DNA of 64,000 nt from Methylocaldum sp. 14B (GCF_002005105.1 NZ_MSCV01000014.1:1-64000), one strand, 5' to 3'; positions 44,209 to 53,076 are shown, numbered from the stretch's first letter. Made by a program: numbers and translations. Notes: generated from the sequence alone by a model not told the origin.

Positions 44209-45206
44209 TACGGGAGAACCTTAAAGCTTGGTGGATCAGTCTCAGGGGTGTTTCCCGGAGTAAAAGCAAAAAGTTTTGATGGCGGAAGCTTTGGCAATTC
44301 GAGTGAACCAAACTTGCCAGTCAAATTTACCGGATTGGGAACTTGTAAACCGAGCCCATGCTTGTGCAAGCCGACGAAAGAAAGCGTCGTCGTTCCGCCA
44401 GCGACACTTGGCACATTCGATATAGAACGCCGAGCGCTGGGTTTCAGTCCTTCAACGGTCAGGTTCCGGTTGACAAATGGACTTTCTTCAGAAAGAGGAA
44501 AGATATCGTCGTCGGGACCGATCGAAATACCTGGAAAGACTGTCCGAAGGGTTCCGAGCAGAAGCACCATACCGTCGACGAGTGGCCGCGCATTGAAATC
44601 ATCCTTTCCCCATTTAAACACCCGTAGAAACGCCTCACGGGGATGTGTTAGAGCGTGGACAAGTTGTGGTAGATCGAATACGCGGACCTCCGCGTTATCA
44701 ATCAATGCAGAATTGCCGGCAGCGCTCTTGACCTCTCGGCGCAGCACGCCGAGTAAAAGGAATACACCGCCTACTTTCTCGTGCGACTTGGTAATAAAGT
44801 CGTAAACAATGTAATGAAGAAGGCGCTCCGGGAATACTGCCCGGAGCGCGGCGCCGTTCGCTTGGAGACCGGATAAGGCGGTTTCAGGCGCTTTGAGAAT
44901 CCCTTCAAATGCTTCCTTGATATCTTCCGCCTTCTTGCCGATACCAGCGATAACTGCCGCAGGATCGGTGAAATCAAGGCTAATTGCCGAAAGCGAATCA
45001 GCGATGCTTTTCCAATCAGCTGCGACACTTTCTAATGCGCTCGATACCGAACCTCCCGGGTCCTTAATACCGAGTTCTGCAAGCAGCTTACGGACTTCGG
45101 CTAGTACGTTGGCCTGCGGAGGAGTGAAACGCTGGCCAAAGCTAACTCCTGCATCGCGGATATTTTCCAGAATTGTCTGGAGAGTGCTTTTCCCGGTATC
45201 GGCCAC
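44208..45206 (-). CDS. uncharacterised first gene of the giant-protein cluster, 332 aa
   Basis: The GTG start at 45206 has GGGAG 7 bases upstream. The N-terminal 130 residues are helical (DAGVSFGQRFTPPQANVLAEV, then amphipathic helices to DIKEAFEGIL). The middle is hydrophobic (KVGGVFLLLGVLRREV and LVDGMVLLLGTLR). The C-terminal 80 residues are Pro/Gly/Ser-rich strands ending PPSFKVLP. No known domain was recognised. It is the first gene of the operon and overlaps the DUF6603 gene by one base, so a direct partnership of the two products is likely. G+C is lower than in the giant genes. Confidence 0.6.
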   Translation of the reverse strand: MADTGKSTLQTILENIRDAGVSFGQRFTPPQANVLAEVRKLLAELGIKDPGGSVSSALESVAADWKSIADSLSAISLDFTDPAAVIAGIGKKAEDIKEAFEGILKAPETALSGLQANGAALRAVFPERLLHYIVYDFITKSHEKVGGVFLLLGVLRREVKSAAGNSALIDNAEVRVFDLPQLVHALTHPREAFLRVFKWGKDDFNARPLVDGMVLLLGTLRTVFPGISIGPDDDIFPLSEESPFVNRNLTVEGLKPSARRSISNVPSVAGGTTTLSFVGLHKHGLGLQVPNPVNLTGKFGSLELPKLPPSKLFAFTPGNTPETDPPSFKVLP

Positions 45207-45754
45207 ATTCTGTCTCCCTTTCTTTGACGTTATTATTGAGCACTGATTTTTACCTAATTCGGCCTACACTGACCGGTGCAAATCGGCTTCAATTCTTCCC
45301 CGGATTGACGTTAAGCTATGCGGCTGACGCAAGCTGAACACGGTCGGACACCTGCCCTGAACGCCATCCTTGGCAACAATACGGATCCAATGCGTTGAGC
45401 CACGCTCTCCCCTCTGTGAAGGCGGAGGTCGATTTACCTCCTGCTAAGATAAGCTCGCGACTGGAAGCCGAATTGTGGGCGATGGTGATTGTTCAACGCG
45501 GCGTTCGCGTCGTCGTCATTCAAACGGATGATGACAACCCAATAGAAAGATGCTCTAACCGATTTCCCCAGCCCAGATGTAGACCGGACCGGGGTCCTTT
45601 CCGTTAAGCAAGGATTACAATCGGCGGAGTGGCGATTTGTCCAAAAAAGCACTACTTAGATGCCCGCCGGCACCGATAAAACATACGACTTTGACAGGGG
45701 ATAGCGTATGAAATCGAGGAGGGGCAAAGGCTTCGATCGGATAGGGGAATCGTT
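45207..45754. promoter_or_regulatory. divergent control region of the giant-protein cluster and luxR-type gene
   Basis: About 550 bases with no supported gene. It separates the minus-strand cluster from the plus-strand LuxR-type gene and should hold both promoters. A lone AAGATGCTCTA (near 45548) resembles one end of the repeat A family. No clear operator palindrome was found beyond GGACCGGGGTCC near 45588. Confidence 0.45.
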
Positions 45755-46900
45755 ATGGTCGTTTCGGAAGCGGATTATCTTGACGTCCTTGACCTCATTC
45801 AGGGAGCAGCGCTGGAGCCCGCCGCTTGGGAAAAGGTCCTGCGGCGGCTAGCCAGGTTAACGAATTGCATTGCCGGTGGGCTTACCATCGAGGATTGCCG
45901 AACCCGCGAAGGAAAGCCTCTTGTCTATTTTGGCTTTGACAAGAATCATGTGGAGAAAACCTTCGCATATTACTTGCCAATGAATCCCTTGTTCGAAATT
46001 GCACCGCAAATGCAGCCAGGATTCGTTGTCACGAACGGGGATGTCGTACCTGTCAAGGAGTTCCGCCGCACCGAGTTCTATGATGGTTGGGCACGTCCTC
46101 AGGGATTGTGCTGCCCAGTCACCGTGGTGCTGCATCGTCAGGATGACGTTTACTGTCCTTTGACTTTGGTTCGTGCGGATGGTGCCGGCGACGCCACCGA
46201 TCACGAGCGGGCTCTGTTGGCCAGGTTAGCGCCACATCTGATGCGCGCCATGCGGGTCGGTATGCAGATTGATTCGTTGCAACATCAGAGGTCCGCGATG
46301 GAAGCGATCTTAACGCACACGGCGATTGCCGTTCTTTTGCTGGACAGAAATCAACGTATCGTTTTCGCCAACGCGGCCGCCGAAAAACTGCTGGCTTCTG
46401 GTACCTGCTTGACCACGATCAAGGGTACCGTTATGAGCCGAGAATCGCGCTCAAACCGTGAACTGAAAAAGGCGATACTCGAGGTGGTGGCACGGAAACC
46501 CGATGCCGGGGCTGAGATCAAAATCGACCGCGAACAAGGGCGGCCGTTGCTTGCTACCGTTCTTCCTCTCCCCGCCGGAAACCAGTTCTTTCTGGACCTG
46601 GAATCCCGCGCTTGCTGCGCGGTTTTCGTCTGCGACCCCGAGTCCGTTCAAGAATCGCGATCCAATCTCATCGCGCGCATTTATGGTTTGACTCCCGCTG
46701 AAACCCGCGTTTTGGATTCAATCTTATCTGGAACTGGGCTTGCCCACGCAGCCAGACAAATCGGCGTGAGTCTGACAACTGCACGTACCCATCTGCAACG
46801 GATATTTGACAAAACCGGAACCGGCCGACAGGCCGAACTCGTCAGTCTGGTGATGACTTCCACTCCGCCTTTGAATCTGCACGACCAGCCGCTTCTCTAA
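45755..46900 (+). CDS. LuxR-type HTH transcriptional regulator
   Basis: A 381-aa protein; the ATG follows AGGGGAA. Residues about 1-180 form a sensor region with no autoinducer-type motif, and about 190-280 look PAS-like (AIAVLLLDRNQRIVFANAAAEKLL). The C-terminal HTH (about 310-370) starts LTPAETRVLDSILSGTGLAH and includes IGVSLTTARTHLQRIFDKTG, the FixJ/NarL-type fold. It is divergent to the giant-protein cluster with a shared control region, so it is the obvious candidate regulator (inference). Confidence 0.85.
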   Translation: MVVSEADYLDVLDLIQGAALEPAAWEKVLRRLARLTNCIAGGLTIEDCRTREGKPLVYFGFDKNHVEKTFAYYLPMNPLFEIAPQMQPGFVVTNGDVVPVKEFRRTEFYDGWARPQGLCCPVTVVLHRQDDVYCPLTLVRADGAGDATDHERALLARLAPHLMRAMRVGMQIDSLQHQRSAMEAILTHTAIAVLLLDRNQRIVFANAAAEKLLASGTCLTTIKGTVMSRESRSNRELKKAILEVVARKPDAGAEIKIDREQGRPLLATVLPLPAGNQFFLDLESRACCAVFVCDPESVQESRSNLIARIYGLTPAETRVLDSILSGTGLAHAARQIGVSLTTARTHLQRIFDKTGTGRQAELVSLVMTSTPPLNLHDQPLL

Positions 46901-46917
46901 AAAGCCACTCAGGTAAA

Positions 46918-48078
46918 TCATGTACCGGTTCCAGCATGCCGAGTATCCACTCGAAACCGAGCCAAAGCTAGCCAAAGGATTCCAACAGAGAATTGAGCGA
47001 TTCGTTGCGCAACACTTTCAATACAAGAAAGCACGGGTTTCATTAACAGCAAAGTAATGATATGCGCAAGCATCGCCAGACTTCCTAGTACAACATAAAA
47101 GATAATGGTGTCGTCGATATCGATCACGTTTCTCAGAAGCGGATTGACGAAGGCAAGATAAAACCCATTTATGATTAACAGACCCAGGGAATTCCTTCCC
47201 ATGAAACCGAGTATTGGGGACAGCTTGGTATTTACAAGCAAGTTGGCAAGCCCAATTACGGCCAGACTACCCATAGTGGCTGTCAGGAAAAACAATGGCA
47301 AATTCCCATATAGTCCAAAGATCATCAGTACTGCAAAATGGCCTGGCAATTCCGGGTTTTCACAAGAGGATTGCCATCCAAAGGTGCATCCCCCGTTGTA
47401 ATGGGCAAGCCACAGCGAGATCGCAAGAAGAACAGGAGACAGTGCCGCATAGATATAGATACTGATCGAACATAACGCGAGGTAGCGACCGATCATGAAA
47501 AAAACGACGCCGGGGGCCACAGCCCTTATGTGGAATGCGTTAGGGCCCTCATAGGAAAACACAAAACTAACGATCAAAATAGCAACGATGAACCACCGAA
47601 CAATTCCCGTGTATCTGAGTATTGAGTATGAGGCCAAGCGGACAACTGCAATTGCGACGAGAAACCATACGGTAATCGTGCTGAATGACTCCGCCAATGC
47701 TATGTGCTTAATCAGATAGTCTTCGACCTTAGACTTGGAAATTGCCGACGCGCCTTGGTGGATGACGGTGAAAGAAGTGCCAATCACATCCACAATATAG
47801 GCTATCAGAATCAGATAAATGGATCGGTCTGCCACCTGTTTCCAGGATTTTCCGGAAAACTGATTCGCTATCATTCCCGAAATCATGAAAAACAATGGCA
47901 TATGAAAACTGTATATCGCCTGCCACTGCGCAAAGGCGATCTGCGAAAAACCGCCATCCATTCGTTTATGGAATAAAATTTGCAAAACGTGACCATAGAT
48001 TACGAGAAACATACCCAGCCCACGTGCAATATCGATGCTTTCATTCCTTCCCGGACTGTTTACAAAGCAATACCTCAT
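46918..48078 (-). CDS. acyltransferase 3 family membrane protein
   Basis: A 386-aa integral membrane protein. The start at 48078 has GAGGAG upstream; the longer ORF start does not. About ten transmembrane segments are present. The N-terminal signature ESIDIARGLGMFLVIYGHVLQ contains the His typical of the acyltransferase-3 active site, and SFHMPLFFMISGMI follows, as in O-acetyltransferases that modify glycans or lipids. The target is not evident. It is convergent with the LuxR-type gene, 17 bases apart. Confidence 0.85.
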   Translation of the reverse strand: MRYCFVNSPGRNESIDIARGLGMFLVIYGHVLQILFHKRMDGGFSQIAFAQWQAIYSFHMPLFFMISGMIANQFSGKSWKQVADRSIYLILIAYIVDVIGTSFTVIHQGASAISKSKVEDYLIKHIALAESFSTITVWFLVAIAVVRLASYSILRYTGIVRWFIVAILIVSFVFSYEGPNAFHIRAVAPGVVFFMIGRYLALCSISIYIYAALSPVLLAISLWLAHYNGGCTFGWQSSCENPELPGHFAVLMIFGLYGNLPLFFLTATMGSLAVIGLANLLVNTKLSPILGFMGRNSLGLLIINGFYLAFVNPLLRNVIDIDDTIIFYVVLGSLAMLAHIITLLLMKPVLSCIESVAQRIAQFSVGILWLALARFRVDTRHAGTGT

Positions 48079-48303
48079 CGAGCGATACTCCTCGCAAGCT
48101 GGTTTATACCAAGACAATACTTTGACAGTTTACTGATTTTAGCCTGGTCACCCACACATTGTTCCCAAGGCGTTGAACGTCTCCTTCCCCCATCTAATTG
48201 CCACTGACGACATTCCGATCGATGGCGGCTTCATACACGCAAAGGACGATTGGCAGTTTCCAATAACGCCCGATGGCAAAACTGCTGCCGCTACTTCCTG
48301 GGG

Positions 48304-49134
48304 TTACGAGGCCTTGGGAAGGGCCGTTAGAGGGTTGAAGTAAACCTCATTCGGGGTTCTGCCGTCCAGACTCGAATGGGGTCGTCGGGTGTTGTAGAAG
48401 TCCAGGTATCGCCCGATAGATTCGCCAGCGTAGCAGACCGAATCATACGCCTTAAGGTAAACCTCCTCGTATTTCACGGTGCGCTAGAGACGCTCGACGA
48501 AGACGTTGTCGCGCCAGGCGTCCTTGCCATCCAGGCTGATCCGAATGCCCCGGCTCGTCAGCGCTTCGATGAACGCCGCGCTAGTGAACTGGGCACCTTG
48601 ATCAGTATTGACGATGTCCGGACAGCCATAACGGCGGAAGGCTTCCTCCAGGGCTTCAACGCAGAAGCCGGCATCCATGGCGATCGACAGCCGATAGGCC
48701 AGGACCTTGCGGCTGGCCCAGTCGAGCACGACGCACAAGTAGACGAAGCCCTTAGCCATTGGCACGTACGTGATATCCAGAGCCCACACGAAATTCGCTC
48801 GGTCGATGGTCAGTCCGCGCAGCAGATACGGGTAGACCGGCTGGGCGGGATGCTTCCGGCTCGTCCTCGGACGCCGGTAGAGGGGCTCGATGCCCATGCG
48901 TTCCATCAGCGTGGAGACATCCTGGCGTCCGACCTGGAAGCCCTCCCGGTTCAGCATATCCCGGAGCAATCGGGCGCTCATGAAGGGATGTTCCAGATGC
49001 AATTCGTCGATCTGGCCCATGAGCTTCGGATCAGAGTCCGCCGGAGGCCGGGGCACGTAGTAAAGGCTTCCCCGACTGATGCCCAGCAGTTCGGTCTGAC
49101 GAGTCACTGGTAGGTCATGGGTCTGATTGATCAT
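48304..49134 (-). pseudogene. IS3-family transposase orfB with internal amber codon
   Basis: The frame from ATG 49134 carries the rve integrase core: LDITYVPMAKGFVYLCVVLDW, NTDQGAQFTS and DGKDAWRDNVFVERL. There it meets TAG at 48484-48486, where relatives have Trp (TGG). The frame then continues intact for 59 residues (KYEEVYLKAYDS, FYNTRRPHSSLDGRTP) to TAA at 48304. One base change has therefore split the gene just before the last catalytic Glu region. Confidence 0.8.
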
Positions 49135-49143
49135 CTTTTGCGC

Positions 49144-49485
49144 TCAGCTTTCCGGCGTTTGAGCTAAGCCGGCTAAAAAATCAATCTCTAACGCCTGCTG
49201 GCCGATCTTGGCGTGCAGGGCCTTGAGGTCTATAGTCGGTTCGGTCTTGGCGTCGCCGCCAAACACGCTGGCGGCCCGCTCCAAAAGCTGGTTTCTCCAG
49301 TCACTGATCTGATTGGGATGGACGTCGAACTCCTGGGCTAACTCGGCCAGGGTCTTCTCTCCCTTCAACGCGGCTAATGCTACCTTGGCCTTGAAGGTCG
49401 GTGAGTGGTTTCGGCGAGGTCGTTTGCTCATAAATCGCTCCAAGTCATCGGTGTTGCCCACGCCGTTAGGGAGCAGTTTATCCAC
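49144..49485 (-). CDS. IS3-family transposase orfA
   Basis: A 113-aa protein with a Tnp_1-type helix-turn-helix: HSPTFKAKVALAALKGEKTL and the recognition segment FDVHPNQISDWRNQLLE, followed by a leucine-zipper-like tail (LKALHAKIGQQALEIDFLAG). An internal ATG after residue 17 may be the native start. It ends in TGA, and orfB starts 3 codons later in the same frame, unlike the -1 arrangement of most IS3 elements. Confidence 0.8.
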   Translation of the reverse strand: MDKLLPNGVGNTDDLERFMSKRPRRNHSPTFKAKVALAALKGEKTLAELAQEFDVHPNQISDWRNQLLERAASVFGGDAKTEPTIDLKALHAKIGQQALEIDFLAGLAQTPES

Positions 49486-49499
49486 TTAACCGACTGTTC

Positions 49500-49792
49500 A
49501 AATTTCTGAGGCCACCTCTATCCACATCCGCCAAGCCCAATTGTTTTTCGCCCCGTGGACCGTGGACAGAGTTATCCGCCCCACCACCCGGTAGCGGGAC
49601 TCGCCGCCGTATTCGTACACCCAGTCCCGCACCTGGCTGATCGGGATCGGCGTGCCTCTCCAGGCATCATCGAGCTCCAGAACGCAGTGGTCCAGCATTT
49701 CCAGCCATGGATTATCCCCCGACTGATCAAATCGTTTTCGAACCCATTCGCGGAGGGCGCCGTTCCGCGGGAGTTCGCGTTTATGCGCGTGC
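49500..49792 (-). pseudogene. C-terminal remnant of a UvrD/Rep-like helicase
   Basis: Reads HAHKRELPRNGALREWVRK, NPWLEMLDHCVLELDDA and GRITLSTVHGAK, the pattern before motif V of UvrD-like helicases (TVHxAKGLEFD). It is cut after AK, where the IS3-side sequence begins, and its upstream part is replaced by a terminator. Two truncations make it non-functional. The identification is from motif memory. Confidence 0.5.
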
Positions 49793-49797
49793 AAAAT

Positions 49798-49830
49798 GAA
49801 AACGCCCCGCCTTTTGAGCGGGGCGTTTCT
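49798..49830 (-). terminator. rho-independent terminator after the coiled-coil gene
   Basis: ACGCCCCGC and GCGGGGCGT form a 9-bp stem with an 8-base loop. On the minus strand it is followed by TTTTCATTTTG. It lies 75 bases after the stop of the gene at 49903-50544. Confidence 0.75.
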
Positions 49831-49902
49831 TGAAAGGACCATCGCAGACTTTTCACACAGTCTGAAAGCCGGCCTTTAAACGGGGAGCGATCAATTCATG
49901 GT

Positions 49903-50544
49903 TCATTGAACCGTACAAATCGCATGAATCATCAAAATGTCCCCCGGAACGACAGCGCTGTAGAACACCGTCCAACCGTCCCCTTCCGGCGTGGGCCTGC
50001 TGGCAACGGCGCTGACCGTGCCGCCTTCGTAGTAGCCGCCGCCTGTAACGACCGGGTGAGAGGCAGGGCATTTCAGGACCTCATTGAGGTATACGCCGGG
50101 CAGGACGTTAAAGGTCTCTTTCACGAACTTGAAACCGTTGCCGCCGTCGCGAGCGCAGATTGTGGTTCCGTCCGACAGAATCTCCTGGATGGCATAGCCT
50201 TCTTCGCAAGCGCCGTTGATACGGTCCTGCTTGGTCTGTTCCAGAGTGGCCAACTGGTTTTGTAACAGGTTAAGTTGAGTATTCAGCGTGCTCAGCTCGG
50301 TTTCGTGTTCACTGGCTGTTTGGCTCAGCATGACTATCTTGGCACTTGCCTCGTCGATTTGCGCTTGCAGGGAGGCTTTCACCTGGTCCAGCTGGCTCTG
50401 CAAATCGTTTACCTGCCCCTGCAAAGCTTGAAACGGTTTGCCATTGGCGCCGGGATAGGCGTTATTGGTCTCGGCATTCACTGCGGTAGCCAGACATGCG
50501 GCTGCAACGAGGCTGGAAAGGGAAAAAGCGGTTTTCTTGATCAT
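49903..50544 (-). CDS. exported coiled-coil protein with C-terminal Cys-containing domain
   Basis: A 213-aa secreted protein. The ATG follows AAGGA, and a signal peptide is clear (LSSLVAAACLATAVNA). Residues about 40-110 are a coiled coil (FQALQGQVNDLQSQLDQVK, LSTLNTQLNLLQNQLATLEQ). The C-terminal 100 residues contain four cysteines (ACEEGY, TICARDGG, KCPASHPVVTGGGYYEGG, HAICTVQ) that can pair as disulfides. Function unknown; an oligomeric surface or periplasmic protein is likely. It ends at a strong terminator. Confidence 0.7.
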   Translation of the reverse strand: MIKKTAFSLSSLVAAACLATAVNAETNNAYPGANGKPFQALQGQVNDLQSQLDQVKASLQAQIDEASAKIVMLSQTASEHETELSTLNTQLNLLQNQLATLEQTKQDRINGACEEGYAIQEILSDGTTICARDGGNGFKFVKETFNVLPGVYLNEVLKCPASHPVVTGGGYYEGGTVSAVASRPTPEGDGWTVFYSAVVPGDILMIHAICTVQ

Positions 50545-50987
50545 GGAACTGTGTCCTTTTTGTTTTGTTTATTGAATTCGTTTTATCTGGATCTGCCGGT
50601 TTGCATATCCATGACCGATGTATTGAATAAACCGTGCCAAACATGAATAACCATGAAAAATCAGATGCTTATCAGGCTTGCTGAACCGAAGAGCTTCGGG
50701 TTTCACTGTTGGGGCAGCCCAACGGCTTTACGCTTTAAGTTATTCATGTCGATGATTTATATGGGATCTTGTACTGTTAGCTAAAACCAACAGCGCTCGA
50801 ACTCTACCGGTTCCTCGTATTTCGTCCGGATATCGGAATAAAAGAAAGTGCATTGACTTTGTCGAAAATCGCTCTTCGTGCCGAAGCAATGAACCGATAA
50901 GAAAAGGGATATCAGGCATTCGTTGCCGGGCGTGCGGCGCCCGCGTTGCAACGTCAATGGGCCCTTGCCTGCCCCACGTGACTGAAT
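50545..50987. other. intergenic region, nothing recognised
   Basis: Comprises the promoter side of the coiled-coil gene and an AT-rich stretch. ORFs here are short and lack ribosome sites. A TTGACTTTG at about 50852 could be a -35 but no matching -10 is obvious. Confidence 0.45.
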
Positions 50988-51176
50988 CTAACCGCCCGTC
51001 CCGGTGAAGAGGCGAAGCGCCACCAGTCGATCGACGATCAAGCCGCCGATGCCGATGCAGGCAGCGGTGAGCAGGAGGGCGGCGAGAACGATGTGGGTCT
51101 CGGTTCGGGCCAGAAACCTTGAGAAACGGGGGAGGCTCATCGGGCGTTCGCCGGCGTGGTTGTCGGATGTTTTCAT
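50988..51176 (-). CDS. small single-span membrane protein, phage-like
   Basis: 62 aa with one transmembrane helix (HIVLAALLLTAACIGIGGLIV, about 30-50) after a basic N-terminus. A second Met at residue 13 is an alternative start. It sits 16 bases after the next small gene on the same strand, in a set of tiny genes ahead of a divergent repressor, as in small (for example filamentous) phages. No match to a named protein. Confidence 0.45.
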   Translation of the reverse strand: MKTSDNHAGERPMSLPRFSRFLARTETHIVLAALLLTAACIGIGGLIVDRLVALRLFTGTGG

Positions 51177-51192
51177 CTTCTGGGTAGAGGGA

Positions 51193-51444
51193 CTATTCGC
51201 CCGGATTGCGCCGGCTTGTCAAGCGCCGGTACTCGGCGTCCAGGGCGTTTTGCGCATGTTTGACGATCGACTCTCCCGCAGTTCCGGCAGTGAAGAGGAG
51301 AAAGCCTTGAAGCTGATTCCGGTACATCAAATAGCCGAGCTCGACACTGCCGCCGCGGCGGACATAGTCGACCAGCCGGGTCACAATCGACTGACAGGCA
51401 GCGTGGAGATCGCCGAGGGGCATCTTGGTTTGATAGATAGACAT
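51193..51444 (-). CDS. small hypothetical protein, phage-like
   Basis: 83 aa, with AGGGAA upstream of the ATG. Predicted mostly helical; ACQSIVTRLVDYVRRGG and FLLFTAGTAGESIVKH are the recognisable amphipathic pieces. No known domain. It is grouped with the excisionase-like and membrane genes on the same strand. Confidence 0.45.
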   Translation of the reverse strand: MSIYQTKMPLGDLHAACQSIVTRLVDYVRRGGSVELGYLMYRNQLQGFLLFTAGTAGESIVKHAQNALDAEYRRLTSRRNPGE

Positions 51445-51466
51445 CGGTGCTTTCCCTGTGGCTTGG

Positions 51467-51679
51467 CTAGAAATACGCCTCCTGCTCGAGGCAGCGCAGG
51501 GTGAGCTTGACCATGTTGATCAACCGATGCTTGCCGATGACGATGCTGTCCACCTGACCCCGATCGACCCACCCCTCCACCACGCCCGGCGATACCCCCA
51601 CCAGTTCCGCGAACTTCTCCCGGTGCATCACCTGCACGTGCGGCAGCAACAGAACTTGACGGATGGCCTGTTCGTCCAT
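51467..51679 (-). CDS. small excisionase-like HTH protein
   Basis: 70 aa, with GAGGGG 5 bases before the ATG. The segment FAELVGVSPGVVEGWVDRG followed by a short strand (QVDSIVIGKHRLIN) is the MerR/AlpA-type winged HTH found in excisionases and phage regulators. It is divergent from the XRE gene across an 81-base AT-rich control region. Confidence 0.6.
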   Translation of the reverse strand: MDEQAIRQVLLLPHVQVMHREKFAELVGVSPGVVEGWVDRGQVDSIVIGKHRLINMVKLTLRCLEQEAYF

Positions 51680-51760
51680 AATGTCCCCTCATTGCGTTAC
51701 ATTGGGAAATAACATGCTATTTGAACATGTATTTTATACATTACGGTAAATAGTACAAGT

Positions 51761-52066
51761 ATGAGATCTATGCTTGACGAATTTGCCGCGAACGACCGAA
51801 TTAAGCAGCTACGGAAGACATTAGGCCTGACGAGGGACGAATTCGCCCAAAAGACAGGGATAGGAACGAACCAGCTCAGCAATTTGGAACACAAGAAGCA
51901 GAAGGTTTACGCCTGGCATATCGAGGCGATTTCCAACGAATGGCCACAGTACGGTTATTGGCTTTGTACGGGAAAGGTCCTGCCCGATGCCGGGCAAATC
52001 AGCCCCGAAATCAAGGAATCGCAGAGATATTTGAAAGTGGCCGAGCCGTCGCCGGAGAAGCGCTGA
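51761..52066 (+). CDS. XRE-type (Cro/CI-like) repressor
   Basis: 101 aa with a classical HTH: RIKQLRKTLGLTRDEFAQKTG, then GTNQLSNLEHKKQKV, residues about 12-48, followed by YGYWLCTGKVLPDAG, a motif common after the HTH in small phage repressors. It lies divergent to the excisionase-like gene, so the pair resembles a phage lysogeny switch whose structural genes are missing. Confidence 0.7.
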   Translation: MRSMLDEFAANDRIKQLRKTLGLTRDEFAQKTGIGTNQLSNLEHKKQKVYAWHIEAISNEWPQYGYWLCTGKVLPDAGQISPEIKESQRYLKVAEPSPEKR

Positions 52067-52486
52067 CGGGAGGGAGGACAATAGCCGATCGGCGACATTT
52101 TGGGGGATATCAACTTCACCCAAATCCCCGTACAGTTCCGTCGATAATGTAACTCGCCGGAATCCATCGATTTCTGTTAGCTATGGACGACGTAAGAATC
52201 AAGGGATGCTTACGGAGCTTCTCATAACTTTTCGGAAACAGTGTCGCGGCGATCCTCCCCGTGTTCCTACCAGTAAGCAATTTTTAAGACGTTTCTCTAC
52301 CTCTCACTCTTTTGCTGTCCGTTTCGGGTTTGTCCTGGCTGAATTTGAGAAAACGGAAAAGATAAGAGATTGTTCGAGAGTTCGGCCAACATCGGGTGAA
52401 TAGAAAACAGCCTCTAACTCGAAAGGAAAAGCGAGATTCGTCCGCTGTTTCCGACGTTGTCCTACGAACCAATTGTTGGATGCCGG
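52067..52486. other. intergenic region, nothing recognised
   Basis: About 420 bases between the phage-like repressor and the next gene. It holds no ORF with a supported start and no notable repeat. Confidence 0.45.
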
Positions 52487-52987
52487 CTAGCCATTGCCGA
52501 TGCTCGATTTCTCTTCACTGCGCAGGAGGAGAACGCGACCGGCTCGGCGGATCAGCGTATCTTTGGAGTGCCCGCGATATTGCATGACGGAGCCGGCGAC
52601 GGTGAGGGCGAAGTGAACGGACGCAATGGCGGATTTCCGATTCGACGAGACCTCGACTTCGTCAATGTGATGCTCGTAGCCGAGCGTGGCTATACCGCCT
52701 AGGCGCGCTCCGATGTCAGCTATCCCCTGGTACATCTGTTTGTAGGCCGCGCAGGTTTGCTCTTTGTTCTGCGTGACCTCCACTCGTTGACCGTAAACGA
52801 CTGATATGCCGCGACTCTCAAAGTCGTTATCCAATAAATTGCAGAGCGCTTCTGGATTGCGGCTCAACGTCGCGTGAGTCTGCATTTGGTAAAAAGCCCT
52901 GACTTGATCGTCCGAGATCTTGCGCCCGCCGATGAAGTAATACCAGCTGACGCCGGCCAGGATTGCGACCAATAGCAACATGCGCAT
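52487..52987 (-). CDS. hypothetical membrane-anchored protein (NTF2-like fold suspected)
   Basis: 166 aa. The N-terminus is a short anchor or signal (MLLLVAILAGVSWYYFIGG) and the rest is soluble, with VRAFYQMQTHATLSRNPEAL and a beta-rich HIDEVEVSSNRKSAIASVHF section reminiscent of NTF2-like proteins. Two cysteines (ALCNLL, TCAAY) may pair. No function can be assigned. Confidence 0.6.
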   Translation of the reverse strand: MRMLLLVAILAGVSWYYFIGGRKISDDQVRAFYQMQTHATLSRNPEALCNLLDNDFESRGISVVYGQRVEVTQNKEQTCAAYKQMYQGIADIGARLGGIATLGYEHHIDEVEVSSNRKSAIASVHFALTVAGSVMQYRGHSKDTLIRRAGRVLLLRSEEKSSIGNG

Positions 52988-53076
52988 CTAAATCTCCGAA
53001 AAGTTGTTGATGATCCGCCTGCGGCGGTGCCAAATTAGGTTGGAAGAATGAATAAGATTGACCCAATTCACGTCGA

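Larger units (their letters stand above)
48304..49485 (-). mobile_element. IS3-family insertion sequence, inactivated
   Basis: Contains orfA and orfB of an IS3 element. The exact ends could not be fixed: no convincing terminal inverted repeat was seen just outside the genes. It separates the acyltransferase from a helicase remnant. Confidence 0.75.

Noticed and set aside
28366-45206. Classification of the giant-protein cluster as a contractile injection system or type VI secretion locus
   Set aside because: No sheath, tube, spike (VgrG/PAAR), baseplate or ClpV/AAA ATPase motif is visible in any of the eight proteins.
48143-48343. 67-codon open frame with a plausible-looking peptide (IPIDGGFIHAKDDWQF region) left of the IS3 element
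   Set aside because: No start codon with ribosome site, it runs into the IS3 orfB tail on the opposite strand, and I recognise no homologue; it may be an interrupted gene end but cannot be supported.
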